This document shows positions 8,784 to 17,892 of a stretch of DNA of 64,000 bases, in pieces (within the stretch, counting starts at the first letter, position 1; the number at the start of each line of letters is the position of its first letter). The notes beneath the pieces are model-generated. The model was given only the letters and a program-made list of their open reading frames with translations. It was not told the origin of the DNA and did no database searches. The DNA is from Planococcus circulans (GTDB taxonomy: Bacteria; Bacillota; Bacilli; Bacillales_A; Planococcaceae): assembly GCF_020023385.1 (NCBI RefSeq), contig NZ_JAIQCL010000009.1, positions 46,017 through 110,016 of the forward strand. Reading direction: 5' to 3'. A program made the translations under genes and the position numbers.

Positions 8784-9215
8784 TCAAGCGTCAGCGGCTA
8801 ATTTTTCTTTTACGCTTTCCGCAAGTTCCTGGATGCGTTCAGAAGTGAATTCCTTTTCTTTCGTCATCCACTTTGCGCCAAATCCGTCGCTTTCGCCGTA
8901 GCGGGGAATAAAGTGCAGGTGAAAATGGAAAACGCTTTGTCCGGCTTTCGCACCATTGTTGTTCAACAGGTTCATGCCCTCAGGCTGGAAGGTTTCGTTG
9001 ATGGCTTTTGCAATTTTAGGTGCTACGGAAAACAGATTGGCTGCCTCTTCCGGCGCAAGGTCATAGACGAATTCGCGATGTGTTTTGGGGATAAGCAAGG
9101 TATGCCCTTTAGACAATGGCATGATATCCATAAATGCAAAAACATGTTCATCTTCATAAACTTTCACGCTTGGGATTTCGCCTGCAATGATTTTGCAGAA
9201 AATACAATTTGTCAT
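8784..9215 (-). CDS. hit: HIT-family nucleotide hydrolase
   Basis: 143 residues from the chosen ATG. It begins TNCIFCKIIAGEIPS and carries the histidine triad HFHLHFIPR near residue 100, with the NNGAKAGQSVFHFH context typical of Hit/Hint proteins (nucleoside phosphoramidate or dinucleotide hydrolysis, cytosolic). Start choice: the ATG at 9215 has GGAGAGG 9 bases upstream; an in-frame ATG 3 codons earlier directly abuts that site, and starts farther upstream have no site. It is divergent from ecsA as in B. subtilis. Confidence 0.93.
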   Translation of the reverse strand: MTNCIFCKIIAGEIPSVKVYEDEHVFAFMDIMPLSKGHTLLIPKTHREFVYDLAPEEAANLFSVAPKIAKAINETFQPEGMNLLNNNGAKAGQSVFHFHLHFIPRYGESDGFGAKWMTKEKEFTSERIQELAESVKEKLAADA

Positions 9216-9320
9216 TGGTATCATCCTCTCCATTTCCCCCATTTTACCACAATGGACATATCCGAAAAGAATTCAGCAGCTGGTTTTGATACAATAGTTT
9301 AATAGAAAGAGGTGTTATGC

Positions 9321-10070
9321 ATGGCAATTTTGGAAGTCGATGCGTTGACTGGAGGATATACACGCAAGCCGGTCTTGCAGGAAGTGACGTTTTCAATAGG
9401 AAAAGGGGAGCTTGTCGGGCTGATCGGTTTGAATGGTGCCGGAAAAAGTACGACGATCAAGCACATTATCGGATTGATGCAGCCGAAATCGGGGCAGATC
9501 CGTTTGAATGGAAAAACCTTTGAAGAAGATATGGACTCGTACCGTTCCTCTTTTTCGTATATTCCGGAGACGCCGGTATTGTATGAGGAGCTGACGCTGC
9601 GGGAACACCTTGAATTGACTGCGATGGCCTATAATCTAGATCCGAAGCTGTTTGAAAAGCGTTCTGCTGAACTCCTGAAGGAATTTCGGATGGAAAAGCG
9701 CCTGAAATGGTTTCCGTCGCATTTCTCGAAAGGAATGCGCCAAAAAGTGATGATCATGAGTGCATTTCTGGTGAATCCGGCTCTTTATATCATCGATGAA
9801 CCTTTTGTGGGGCTGGATCCGTTGGGTATCAAATCTTTATTGGATCAAATGGAAAAGCAAAAGAAAAAGGGGGCATCCGTGCTGATGTCGACACATATCT
9901 TGTCGACTGCCGAGCGTTATTGCGACCGGATCATCCTTCTTCATAACGGCCGTGTGCGGGCCAGCGGGACCATGGATGATTTGCGGAAAGCGTTCAATAT
10001 GCCGGACGCGTCACTTGACGATTTATACATTGCGATGACCGAGGATGAGCTAAATGAAGAATTTGCATGA
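9321..10070 (+). CDS. ecsA: ABC transporter ATP-binding protein EcsA
   Basis: 249 residues from the ATG at 9321; the upstream in-frame GTG at 9312 overlaps the ribosome-binding site AAAGAGG and is unlikely. Walker A GLNGAGKST (about residues 37-45), signature FSKGMRQKVM, Walker B LYIIDEPFVGLD and an H-loop in LMSTHILSTAERYCD are all present. EcsA pairs with the membrane protein EcsB; in B. subtilis loss affects protein secretion, competence and intramembrane proteolysis. The cargo is not settled, peptides being favoured. It overlaps ecsB by 17 nt. Confidence 0.95.
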   Translation: MAILEVDALTGGYTRKPVLQEVTFSIGKGELVGLIGLNGAGKSTTIKHIIGLMQPKSGQIRLNGKTFEEDMDSYRSSFSYIPETPVLYEELTLREHLELTAMAYNLDPKLFEKRSAELLKEFRMEKRLKWFPSHFSKGMRQKVMIMSAFLVNPALYIIDEPFVGLDPLGIKSLLDQMEKQKKKGASVLMSTHILSTAERYCDRIILLHNGRVRASGTMDDLRKAFNMPDASLDDLYIAMTEDELNEEFA

Positions 10071-11256
10071 TGTTTGGTCACGGAGGCTCACTAAATACAC
10101 AGCTGAAGTCCAAAATTACCTGAAATATATTTTCACCGGCCATATTGCGGTCGTGCTGCTTTTTGCACTTGGAGCTGCAGGATTCGCCTATAGTGAATGG
10201 ATTCAGAATATCCCGCCGGATTTCCCGGGAGCGCTTGTCCTGGCAGTGATTTTTGGGGTGCTGTTAGCCATCAGTCCGCCGTCCACATTATTGAAAGAAG
10301 CGGATTCGGTGTATTTTTTGCCTTTGGAAAGCAAGTTGGATGAATTTCTGAAGCCGGCATTGAAGTGGTCGTTCTTTTCGCAATTGTACTTGCCGGTCAT
10401 CGTCTTTATTGTTTCATTGCCGATGGTCAACGCTCTCTATGGCCTGCCATCATCTTTCCTGATCGGTTTTCCGATTTTGCTGCTGCTGATTAAATGGTGG
10501 AATATCCAGACGGAGTTTGCTTTTAGGAGACAAGGAGCAGGAGACGGTGTCTGGTTGGATCGGCTGCTTCGCTTTCTGCTGATTGGATTATTTGTGTACT
10601 TTTATGTAGAAGAACAGTTGATCATTGCCATTGTTGTCTTATTTGCCATCATTTTCTACGGCAAATGGATTGCCCGGAAAGCGGTCGGAAAGCCTTTTGC
10701 TTACGAACATTTTATCGGCTTGGAAGAAAACCGGATGCTTCGCTTTTATCAATTCGCCAACTACTTTACGGATGTTCCTCATCTGAAGGGTAAAATCAAA
10801 ACCAGAAGCTGGCTGAACTGGGTTTACCGGTTTATCAAGCCAGGTCCGAAAAACGCTCATCTGTTTTTAGTCTGGAGAACGTTTATCCGATCGGATGAAT
10901 TGTTTTACTTATGGGTGCGATTGACGGCAATCATTATGGTGGGGGCTTGGTTTATTCCGTTTCAGATTGGTGTCGCCTTATTTGCCGGTGCTTTGGCATT
11001 TGCAACGGTGATCCAGATTTGGCAGGGACTGACCCATACCCAGCATTTCCGGATGGACAATCTGTTTCCACTGACACATTTCAGCAGGCAGCAGGCTGTC
11101 AGGAAACTCATCATGGCCATGCAGATCCTGCAAAGCATTGCAGCCGCAGCTGTCTTATTGGTGATGGGGGAACTGATTACCGCCTTGCTGACTTTTGGCG
11201 TTATTTTAGTCGTTTCTCTACTGACTGTTGCCGTATTGAAAAATAAAAAGAATTGA
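10054..11256 (+). CDS. ecsB: ABC transporter membrane subunit EcsB
   Basis: 400 residues with about eight membrane helices in pairs and charged cytoplasmic segments (for example KAVGKPFAYEHFIGLEENRM in the middle). It matches EcsB in length, topology and position. The ATG lies within the end of ecsA, with GAGGATGAG as ribosome-binding site, so the two subunits are translationally coupled. No ecsC follows; a strong terminator comes directly after the stop codon and the next gene is on the other strand. Confidence 0.92.
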   Translation: MKNLHDVWSRRLTKYTAEVQNYLKYIFTGHIAVVLLFALGAAGFAYSEWIQNIPPDFPGALVLAVIFGVLLAISPPSTLLKEADSVYFLPLESKLDEFLKPALKWSFFSQLYLPVIVFIVSLPMVNALYGLPSSFLIGFPILLLLIKWWNIQTEFAFRRQGAGDGVWLDRLLRFLLIGLFVYFYVEEQLIIAIVVLFAIIFYGKWIARKAVGKPFAYEHFIGLEENRMLRFYQFANYFTDVPHLKGKIKTRSWLNWVYRFIKPGPKNAHLFLVWRTFIRSDELFYLWVRLTAIIMVGAWFIPFQIGVALFAGALAFATVIQIWQGLTHTQHFRMDNLFPLTHFSRQQAVRKLIMAMQILQSIAAAAVLLVMGELITALLTFGVILVVSLLTVAVLKNKKN

Positions 11257-11297
11257 AACAAGCCCGGTCTCTCTTTTTAGAGGCCGGGCTTGTTTTT
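11256..11297. terminator. Bidirectional terminator between ecsB and the M20 hydrolase gene
   Basis: Long stem ACAAGCCCGGTCT / AGGCCGGGCTTGT with a T-run on the + side and an A-run on the left flank. It serves two convergent genes. Confidence 0.88.
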
Positions 11298-11300
11298 GAT

Positions 11301-12470
11301 TTATTTATGGAAGTTGATTGCGGCAGTGCCAAGTGTTTTAGCTGCCAGCAGCATGGCTTCTTCTTTGAAATCGAATTTCGGATGGTGGTGAGGATAGACT
11401 TCGCCTTCAGGCATGGCACCAGTGAAGAAAAAAGCACCTGGAATTTCCTCCAGGTAGTAGGCGAAATCCTCTCCACCCATCTGTGGCGGGCAATCATAGA
11501 CCTCTTCTACACCAGGAATCACTTCTGCAATGCTCTTAATATAGAGGGTTTCTTTTTCATGGTTGACGACCGCCGGATATCCCCGTTTGAAATTAAATTC
11601 ATAGCGGCTGTTGTTGGCCATGCTGGTTCCTTCAATGACCCGTTCCATCTCCATCTCCATCAGGCTTCGGACATCTTCTTTGAATGAACGGACAGTTCCG
11701 GACAGTACGGCCTGGTCAGCAATGATATTGAACGGATTCTGCGCAACAAACGAACCGACGGACAAGACCGCAGATTCGAGGGGGTCCACACGTCTCGATA
11801 CCAGCGGCTGAAGGTTCGAAACGATTTGGGAGCCGATGACGACCGCGTCGATGGTTTCGTGGGGGCTGGCGCCGTGCCCTCCGCGTCCCTGGATTTTCAG
11901 TTCAAAGCTGTCGGCAGCGGCCATGATGGGTCCGACGCGCGTATCGATTCTTCCGAATGGCGTCGTAGACCAAAGGTGGGTTCCGAAAATGGCGTCGACC
12001 CCGTCCAGGACACCTGCTTCAATCATCGATTTAGCACCACCGGGTACCAGTTCTTCAGCATGCTGGTGGATTAATACATAAGTTCCAGCCAGTTCATGGC
12101 GCAAGGAGTGCAGGACTTTTCCGAGCACGAGAAGAGTCGCTGTATGGCCATCATGTCCGCATGCATGCATGACGCCATTGACCGTTGATTTATAGGGCAC
12201 ATCTTCTTTTTGATCTTGTATAGGCAAAGCATCAAAATCAGCGCGCAAAGCAATGGTCTTCCCAGGGTTAGCGCCTTCTATCGTGGCTACCACACCGTTT
12301 CCGCCAACACTGTGTTTGACATCGATGCTTAATTGCTCATAATATTGGCGGATGTAGCGGGCTGTTTTGATTTCATGGAACGATGGCTCGGGATTCATGT
12401 GCAGGTGGCGCCGGATTTCCACCATTTCAGGATAAGCAGCATCCAACTCAGCGTATAATTTATCAATCAT
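11301..12470 (-). CDS. yhaA: M20-family amidohydrolase (N-acyl-amino-acid amidohydrolase type)
   Basis: 389 residues. Metal-binding and catalytic motifs of the M20D subfamily are visible: ALRADFDALPI, HACGHDGHTATLL (Cys-His metal ligands), HAEELVPGGA and, near the C-terminus, MGGEDFAYYLEEIPGAFFFTG. These enzymes hydrolyse N-acyl or N-acetyl amino acids and related amides in the cytosol; the exact substrate cannot be read from sequence. B. subtilis YhaA sits in the same place beside ecsAB, hence the symbol. Start: the ATG at 12470 has AAAGGGG 8 bases upstream; a TTG two codons earlier is too close to that site. Confidence 0.88.
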   Translation of the reverse strand: MIDKLYAELDAAYPEMVEIRRHLHMNPEPSFHEIKTARYIRQYYEQLSIDVKHSVGGNGVVATIEGANPGKTIALRADFDALPIQDQKEDVPYKSTVNGVMHACGHDGHTATLLVLGKVLHSLRHELAGTYVLIHQHAEELVPGGAKSMIEAGVLDGVDAIFGTHLWSTTPFGRIDTRVGPIMAAADSFELKIQGRGGHGASPHETIDAVVIGSQIVSNLQPLVSRRVDPLESAVLSVGSFVAQNPFNIIADQAVLSGTVRSFKEDVRSLMEMEMERVIEGTSMANNSRYEFNFKRGYPAVVNHEKETLYIKSIAEVIPGVEEVYDCPPQMGGEDFAYYLEEIPGAFFFTGAMPEGEVYPHHHPKFDFKEEAMLLAAKTLGTAAINFHK

Positions 12471-12601
12471 TGTCAAAACCCCTTTCTCTTTTTAAAATCA
12501 TATCATAACTAACTGTTTATTATGAGAAGTGACGCAACTTTGCAACACCCGTCCGTCAAGCAGAAAAGACTTCAGTGGATTCAACTCAGAACCCGGGAAT
12601 T

Positions 12602-12650
12602 AACAAAGCGCAGCCAACTCCGTTTGCCGGAGTCATGCTGCGCCTTGTTT
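12602..12650. terminator. Terminator of the cation exchanger gene
   Basis: Imperfect long stem: GGCGCAGC, bulge, ACTCCG / CGGAGT, bulge, GCTGCGC, with T-rich flank on the leftward side (TTTGTT). It lies just after the stop codon at 12658. Confidence 0.75.
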
Positions 12651-12657
12651 TGCTTAG

Positions 12658-13662
12658 TTAATAAGTGAAGTTCATATAAGATGCTGCAAAGTACACGATG
12701 AGAATAATCACTGATGGCAGTGCGTAAGATAATGTAGACTTGCTGTCTTTCCGGTAAAGCGAAAGCAAAGCCAGCAAGGACATGATCAGAACACCGACAG
12801 CGATGATCATATTCGCACCGGAAACACCCGAAATGATAGTTCCCGCAGTGTACACAGGGTCAGACAGGGCAAGGATGATCATGTTGAAGATATTGCTTCC
12901 GAGAATCGCACCGACTGCCATGTTGACATTGCTCAATCGAAGCGCTACAAAAACAGAAATGGCTTCCGGAAGGGAAGTTGCTGCTGCAATCAGGAAACTG
13001 CCGATAAAGCTGGAGCCGATGCCGGTGATGATGGCGATTTGGTCGCCGGTAATCGATAAAGCGGTACCGGCAGCTAAAATGACAAGTGCTGCGATGATAA
13101 AGCGGACAATCGCAGCTTTCGGAGATAGCGAAGCACTCGGATTGTCGGGTTCTTCTTCCGACTCCGCAATCGCTTCTGCTTCAGGATCCAATGAAGGCAG
13201 TTTGTTGATGGCCACCATACCGACAATATAAGTGATGGCGATAATCAGTGCATCAAGACCAACACCCAGAATTTGAGTATCCAGGCGCAGCCAAAGTGCC
13301 ATGATCACCAGGACGGTCAATAAAATCCCAAGGAGGGAGGTATAAATGTTATTTCGGGAAGCCCGGTCTAAAATCCGGCGCCTTCTGAGAAGGAAATCAA
13401 ATCCCGCAAGAATAAATAGATTGAAAAGATTTGATCCGATCATGTTTCCAACTGCGATATCGGCATTGCCGATCGCGGCTGCCGAGAAACTGGTGGACAC
13501 TTCCGGAAGGGAAGTGGCACCTGCAAGCAATAGTGTACCGACCATCATGCCGCCCATTGCCGTTTTCGAACTGATAACATCGGCGTATTGGGACAGCTTG
13601 ATGGACGCGAAAACAGTCAATGCAGCTGCTACTATGAAAATAAAGAAAATCAAAAAAACCAA
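12658..13662 (-). CDS. Ca2+/cation antiporter (CaCA family) membrane protein
   Basis: 334 residues with ten to eleven membrane helices and the two inverted alpha-repeats that define Na+/Ca2+ exchanger-type transporters: GATSLPEVSTSFSAA ... GNMIGSNLFN in the first half and AAATSLPEAISVFVA ... GAILGSNIFN in the second. An acidic linker (EAEAIAESEEEPDN) separates the halves. Probable role: export of Ca2+ or another cation coupled to Na+ or H+. Start is TTG with a perfect GGAGG 7 bases upstream. It begins 39 nt after hmoB on the same strand, so the two may be co-transcribed; a functional link is not evident. Confidence 0.9.
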   Translation of the reverse strand: MVFLIFFIFIVAAALTVFASIKLSQYADVISSKTAMGGMMVGTLLLAGATSLPEVSTSFSAAAIGNADIAVGNMIGSNLFNLFILAGFDFLLRRRRILDRASRNNIYTSLLGILLTVLVIMALWLRLDTQILGVGLDALIIAITYIVGMVAINKLPSLDPEAEAIAESEEEPDNPSASLSPKAAIVRFIIAALVILAAGTALSITGDQIAIITGIGSSFIGSFLIAAATSLPEAISVFVALRLSNVNMAVGAILGSNIFNMIILALSDPVYTAGTIISGVSGANMIIAVGVLIMSLLALLSLYRKDSKSTLSYALPSVIILIVYFAASYMNFTY

Positions 13663-13701
13663 GTAATTTCCTCCTCTTTATATGTGCAAAATCTTGTTGA
13701 G

Positions 13702-14214
13702 TTATTCTTCTTCAGGTTTTGCTCGATACGTACTGATATAGGATACACCCGAGAAAATATTCGGACGCTGCGAACCGGCCGGACTTTCAGGCTTAGCGGA
13801 ATGGGCTTCTGCAAAAGCCTGCGACTCTTTCCATTTCTCATAAAAAGCAGGGGATTCCCATTCAGTCAGGACCACATACGTATCCGAATCGAGCGGTCTC
13901 AGAACACGGAATGCAATATAACCAGGCTCATTTTCAATAGCACCTGCCCGATTCTTAAAACGATGTTCGAAAACAGGACGACCTTCATCGGAGACCGGTA
14001 TATTATTGAAGACAAAAAATCCTTTTTCCTTCAGCTCACCAGTTCCGTCGACAACTTCATAGCGACGGGGAGTTTGGAAAATCGTTTTTCCTTCTGTTTC
14101 ATGGATCATCAAGGTCGAATTTTCACCCTGCATGAGGACCATTTTCTCTGCTGGATTTTTGTCGCGCATTTTTTTCATATAATCATATGTTCCGGTTGTC
14201 ATATAAAAATTCAC
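13702..14214 (-). CDS. hmoB: Heme-degrading monooxygenase HmoB
   Basis: 170 residues: an N-terminal domain of about 65 residues and a C-terminal antibiotic-biosynthesis-monooxygenase (IsdG-like) domain. Residues known to matter in B. subtilis HmoB fall at the same numbers here: Asn70, Trp128 and the heme-ligating His138 (AFAEAHSA). The enzyme opens the heme ring with O2 and releases iron. It is divergent from hemE, as yhgC/hmoB is near hemEHY in B. subtilis, so heme breakdown and heme synthesis are controlled from one intergenic region. Ribosome-binding site GGAGGGG before the ATG. Confidence 0.9.
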   Translation of the reverse strand: MNFYMTTGTYDYMKKMRDKNPAEKMVLMQGENSTLMIHETEGKTIFQTPRRYEVVDGTGELKEKGFFVFNNIPVSDEGRPVFEHRFKNRAGAIENEPGYIAFRVLRPLDSDTYVVLTEWESPAFYEKWKESQAFAEAHSAKPESPAGSQRPNIFSGVSYISTYRAKPEEE

Positions 14215-14320
14215 TAATACCCCTCCTAATAATATGCTTACTGCTTACTATACATCCTTCCCTCTAGAAATCTACATGAAACAGGTTTGACAAACAAGTG
14301 AAAAGAGAAGCGTCTAATTT

Positions 14321-14349
14321 ATGACAAATGCGCTGTGAATCTATACAAT
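14321..14349 (+). promoter_or_regulatory. Candidate sigma-A promoter of hemE
   Basis: ATGACA (14321-14326), 17-nt spacer, TACAAT (14344-14349). It is well placed 79 bp before the hemE start. Confidence 0.55.
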
Positions 14350-14360
14350 AAAGGGCGGAA

Positions 14361-14377
14361 CGTCTATAGTATAGACG
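14361..14377. promoter_or_regulatory. 17-bp perfect palindrome downstream of the hemE promoter, candidate operator
   Basis: CGTCTATA-G-TATAGACG begins about 12 bp after the -10 box, a classic repressor position. A further GTAGAC lies 10 bp downstream. I cannot assign a known regulator: it is not a standard Fur, PerR or CcpA box. Confidence 0.55.
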
Positions 14378-14427
14378 GATATAGGTAGACAAACAGTAGA
14401 GCAGAAGTTTGAAGGGATGAAAAATTC

Positions 14428-15474
14428 ATGACATTTAATGATACTTATCTTCGCGCAGCGCGTGGAGAAAAAACGGATCATGTACCTGTATGGTACATGA
14501 GGCAGGCTGGACGTTCGCAGCCGGAATACCGCAAGATCAAAGAAAAATATTCATTGGAAGAGATCACGCATCAGCCGGAACTATGCGCTTACGTGACCAA
14601 ACTCCCTGTAGATCAGTACAACAACGATGCAGCAGTTCTTTACAAAGATATCGTTACACCGTTGCCGGCAATCGGCGTTGACGTAAAAATCAAATCGGGA
14701 ATCGGTCCCGTAATTGATAATCCGATCCGTACAATGGCGGATATCGAACGCTTAGGCGAAATCAATCCTGAACAAGACGTCGATTTTGTCCTGGATACGA
14801 TTCGCTTGTTGACGCAAGAGCAACTGAACGTACCGTTGATCGGCTTTTCAGGCGCCCCCTTCACATTAGCCAGCTATATGATTGAAGGCGGCCCTTCGAA
14901 AAGCTACAACAAAACCAAAGCGATGATGGTATCGGAACCGGCTATGTGGTTTGCGTTGATGGATAAATTGGCAGACACGATCATTCCTTATGTGAATGCG
15001 CAAATCAAAGCAGGTGCTAAAGCGATTCAGATTTTCGATTCATGGGTAGGTGCTTTAAATGTAGAAGACTACCGCATTTTCATCAAGCCGGTAATGGATC
15101 GTATATTCGCTGAATTGCGTACAGAAGGTGTGCCGTTGACGATTTTCGGTGTCGGCGCAAGCCATTTGGCAAAAGAATGGCACGAACTTCCGGTGGATGT
15201 AGTTGGATTGGATTGGCGCCTGCCGATTTCTGAAGCACGTGCTATGGGATTGACAAAAACCCTTCAAGGGAATTTTGATCCAGCATACTTATTGGCAGAC
15301 TGGCCAGTAATCGAAGAACGCGCGAAAAAGATCTTGGATATGGGCATGCAGAGTGATGGCTATATTTTCAATTTGGGCCACGGGGTATTTCCTGAGGTCA
15401 ATCCGGATACATTGAAGCGCTTGACTTCATTCGTCCACGAATACAGTGCTGCTCATAAAAGTAAATTAAAATAG
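14428..15474 (+). CDS. hemE: Uroporphyrinogen decarboxylase HemE
   Basis: 348 residues. The substrate-binding N-terminal signature ([12 protein letters not shown], residues 20-30) and the [12 protein letters not shown] block are clear. HemE removes four acetate carboxyls from uroporphyrinogen III to give coproporphyrinogen III in the cytosol. It is the first gene of hemE-hemH-hemY, which in Firmicutes feeds the coproporphyrin-dependent heme route. Ribosome-binding site GAAGGGATG precedes the ATG; hemH follows after 24 nt. Confidence 0.97.
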   Translation: MTFNDTYLRAARGEKTDHVPVWYMRQAGRSQPEYRKIKEKYSLEEITHQPELCAYVTKLPVDQYNNDAAVLYKDIVTPLPAIGVDVKIKSGIGPVIDNPIRTMADIERLGEINPEQDVDFVLDTIRLLTQEQLNVPLIGFSGAPFTLASYMIEGGPSKSYNKTKAMMVSEPAMWFALMDKLADTIIPYVNAQIKAGAKAIQIFDSWVGALNVEDYRIFIKPVMDRIFAELRTEGVPLTIFGVGASHLAKEWHELPVDVVGLDWRLPISEARAMGLTKTLQGNFDPAYLLADWPVIEERAKKILDMGMQSDGYIFNLGHGVFPEVNPDTLKRLTSFVHEYSAAHKSKLK

Positions 15475-15498
15475 AAGAAAATTCATTTCGAGGTGATT

Positions 15499-16431
15499 AT
15501 GTTGAAGAAGACAATGGGATTATTAGTGATGGCATATGGAACGCCATATTCAGAAGACGATATTGAACGCTATTACACGCATATTCGCCGCGGCCGCAAG
15601 CCGAGCGAAGAAAGTCTGGAAGACCTGCGCAGCCGCTACAAAGCGATCGGCGGCCTTTCACCTCTTGCAAAAATCACGCAAGACCAAGCAGAGGGCCTAT
15701 GTCAGCGTTTGAACGAAATCCAGGACGAAATTGAATTTAAAATGTATCTTGGCTTGAAGCATATCGAACCATTCGTTGAAGACGGCGTGGAAGAAATGAA
15801 AAAAGATGGCATCACAGAAGCCGTTTCAATTGTATTAGCGCCTCATTTCTCGACTTTCTCTGTGAAATCATATAATGGCCGCGCAGCTGAGGCAGCTGAA
15901 AAAGCAGGCATTTCATTGACCTCAGTTGAAAGCTGGTACAAAGAACCGAAATTCATCCAATATTGGACTGAAAAAGTCAGTGCTTCATTCGCTGAAATGT
16001 CGGAAGAAGAACGTGCAAAATCCTGCTTGATCGTTTCAGCGCATTCATTGCCTGAGAAAATCATCGCAAATGGCGATCCCTACCCGGATCAATTAAAAGA
16101 AACAGCTGAAATGATCCAACAAGCTACAGGTGTTGAAAACGTAGAAATCGGCTGGCAAAGTGCGGGACAAACAGGCGAACCTTGGATTGGCCCTGATGTT
16201 CAGGACTTGACACGCGACTTGTTTGAACAAAAAGGATACACGTCTTTCGTCTACACACCGGTTGGATTTGTAGCGGATCACTTAGAAGTTCTGTTCGACA
16301 ATGATTATGAATGTAAAGTTGTCTGCGACGAAATCGGTGCAAACTACCGCCGTCCGGAAATGCCGAACGTCCAGCCATTGTTCATCGATGGTTTGGCTGA
16401 TGTGGTATTGAGAAAGCTGGCAGAAAAATAA
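15499..16431 (+). CDS. hemH: Coproporphyrin ferrochelatase HemH (CpfC)
   Basis: 310 residues from the ATG at 15499, exactly the B. subtilis length; the GTG two codons upstream is part of the extended ribosome-binding site GAGGTGAT. Tyr13 (MAYGTPY), His182 (SAHSLPEK) and Glu263 (ADHLEVLFD) correspond to the metal/porphyrin-site residues of the Bacillus enzyme. It inserts Fe2+ into coproporphyrin III at the membrane-cytosol side. It follows hemE closely and precedes hemY by 24 nt. The final decarboxylase HemQ/ChdC is not in the window. Confidence 0.97.
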   Translation: MLKKTMGLLVMAYGTPYSEDDIERYYTHIRRGRKPSEESLEDLRSRYKAIGGLSPLAKITQDQAEGLCQRLNEIQDEIEFKMYLGLKHIEPFVEDGVEEMKKDGITEAVSIVLAPHFSTFSVKSYNGRAAEAAEKAGISLTSVESWYKEPKFIQYWTEKVSASFAEMSEEERAKSCLIVSAHSLPEKIIANGDPYPDQLKETAEMIQQATGVENVEIGWQSAGQTGEPWIGPDVQDLTRDLFEQKGYTSFVYTPVGFVADHLEVLFDNDYECKVVCDEIGANYRRPEMPNVQPLFIDGLADVVLRKLAEK

Positions 16432-16455
16432 ACCAAGTGAAAGTGAGGATTAAAC

Positions 16456-17892
16456 GTGACCGTAAAAGCGCATAAAGTAGTCGTCGTTGGCGGAGGAATT
16501 ACAGGACTGTCAGCGGCATACTACTTACAAAAACAGGCAGTTGAGCAAGGTTTGGAGATCGACATCACATTGGTTGAAGTAGCCCATCGTCTCGGCGGGA
16601 AAATCCAGACTTTGCATAAAGATGGTTTTGTAATAGAGCGTGGTCCGGATTCGTTTGTCTCACGAAAAAACAGCATTCAGCAATTAGCTGGAGAATTAGG
16701 GATTGAAGACCAATTAATCCAAAGCGCCCCGGGGAAAACCCATGTGGCAGTCGAGAATCAGCTCTATTCGATCCCGTTGGGTTCAGTCATGGGCGTACCG
16801 ACGAATTTCGGTTCGTTCCTTACGTCCGGCATCAGCTCTTGGTTTGGCAAGGCTCGCGCTTTAGGGGACTTCGTCCTGCCGGCATCGACAGTAGTTGAAG
16901 ATCAGCCACTCGGTAAATTTTTAAGGCGCAGATTCGGCAATGAGTTGGTCGAAAACTTAATTGAACCATTATTTTCAGGCGTTTTTGCTGGGGATATTGA
17001 CCGCTTGAGTTTAAAAGCGACGTTTCCTGAGTTGCTTAATGCCCAGCGCCAGCACCGCAGTTTAATACGGGGCTTAAAGAAAAATCAAGTAGCGGATTCC
17101 CGCCCCTTCAATACCGTAAAAGAAGGCTTATTCCAAACGTTTACAGGTGGACTTGAAACACTGGTACATACGCTGGAAAAAGAACTTGAAAACTGTACCA
17201 TTCTAAAAGGCGTCAAAGTGGAAAGCCTGCAACAGCAGCAAAACCAGGTGAAGCTGAAGCTGAACAATGAAGCTTCCATCGTAGCGGATGGTGTCATTTT
17301 CGCCTTACCGCATGCCAAACTGTTGCCGATCTTTGAACCTTTGGGCTTATTGAAGGGCCTGAAAGGCATACCCTCCACTTCGATTGCAACGGTATCCATC
17401 GCTTTTCCGGAAGGTGCCATAGCGTCCGAATCTGATTGCATGGGATTTGTAGTGGCACGAAACAGCGATTTCACCATTACGGCGTGTTCAGCAGCACACT
17501 TAAAATGGCCCAGCTTAACACCGACTGGGAAAACCATGTATCGCTCATTTATTGGGCAGGTCGGTGATGAAGCGGTTGTGGAATTATCGGATAAGGAAAT
17601 TATTAAAGCGGTTTTAGAAGACCTGAATAAATTGCTGGATATTCAGGGAGAACCTGAACTGACTGTCGTTTCCCGAATGAAAGAAGCGATGCCGCAATAT
17701 TTAGTGGGCCATGAAGAGCGGATTGCTTCCGCCAAAAAAGAATTGCAGGATGCGCTTCCGATGGTGCAGATTGCAGGGGGTTCCTTTGAAGGATTCGGAT
17801 TGCCAGCCTGCGTTGACCAAGGGAAAGCGGCTGCCAATCAATTGATCGAACGATTTACTGCTGAATCTATCAGCACGGAGGGAAATGCATGA
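16456..17892 (+). CDS. hemY: Coproporphyrinogen III oxidase HemY (CgoX)
   Basis: 478 residues, FAD-dependent amine-oxidase fold. The dinucleotide-binding motif VVVGGGITGLSAAYYL is at the N-terminus, and the C-terminal FAD segment reads IAGGSFEGFGLPACVDQGK. In Firmicutes the enzyme oxidises coproporphyrinogen III to coproporphyrin III for HemH. The start is GTG with GTGAGGA upstream. The stop overlaps the ATG of the lipoprotein gene that follows, so that gene is translationally coupled to hemY. Confidence 0.96.
   Translation: MTVKAHKVVVVGGGITGLSAAYYLQKQAVEQGLEIDITLVEVAHRLGGKIQTLHKDGFVIERGPDSFVSRKNSIQQLAGELGIEDQLIQSAPGKTHVAVENQLYSIPLGSVMGVPTNFGSFLTSGISSWFGKARALGDFVLPASTVVEDQPLGKFLRRRFGNELVENLIEPLFSGVFAGDIDRLSLKATFPELLNAQRQHRSLIRGLKKNQVADSRPFNTVKEGLFQTFTGGLETLVHTLEKELENCTILKGVKVESLQQQQNQVKLKLNNEASIVADGVIFALPHAKLLPIFEPLGLLKGLKGIPSTSIATVSIAFPEGAIASESDCMGFVVARNSDFTITACSAAHLKWPSLTPTGKTMYRSFIGQVGDEAVVELSDKEIIKAVLEDLNKLLDIQGEPELTVVSRMKEAMPQYLVGHEERIASAKKELQDALPMVQIAGGSFEGFGLPACVDQGKAAANQLIERFTAESISTEGNA

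Noticed and set aside
9312..9320. GTG at 9312 as the ecsA start
   Set aside because: It overlaps the ribosome-binding site; the ATG at 9321 has proper spacing and gives the family N-terminus.
12782..13231. 149-codon + strand frame opposite the cation exchanger gene
   Set aside because: Antisense shadow of a highly conserved transporter; no start signal.
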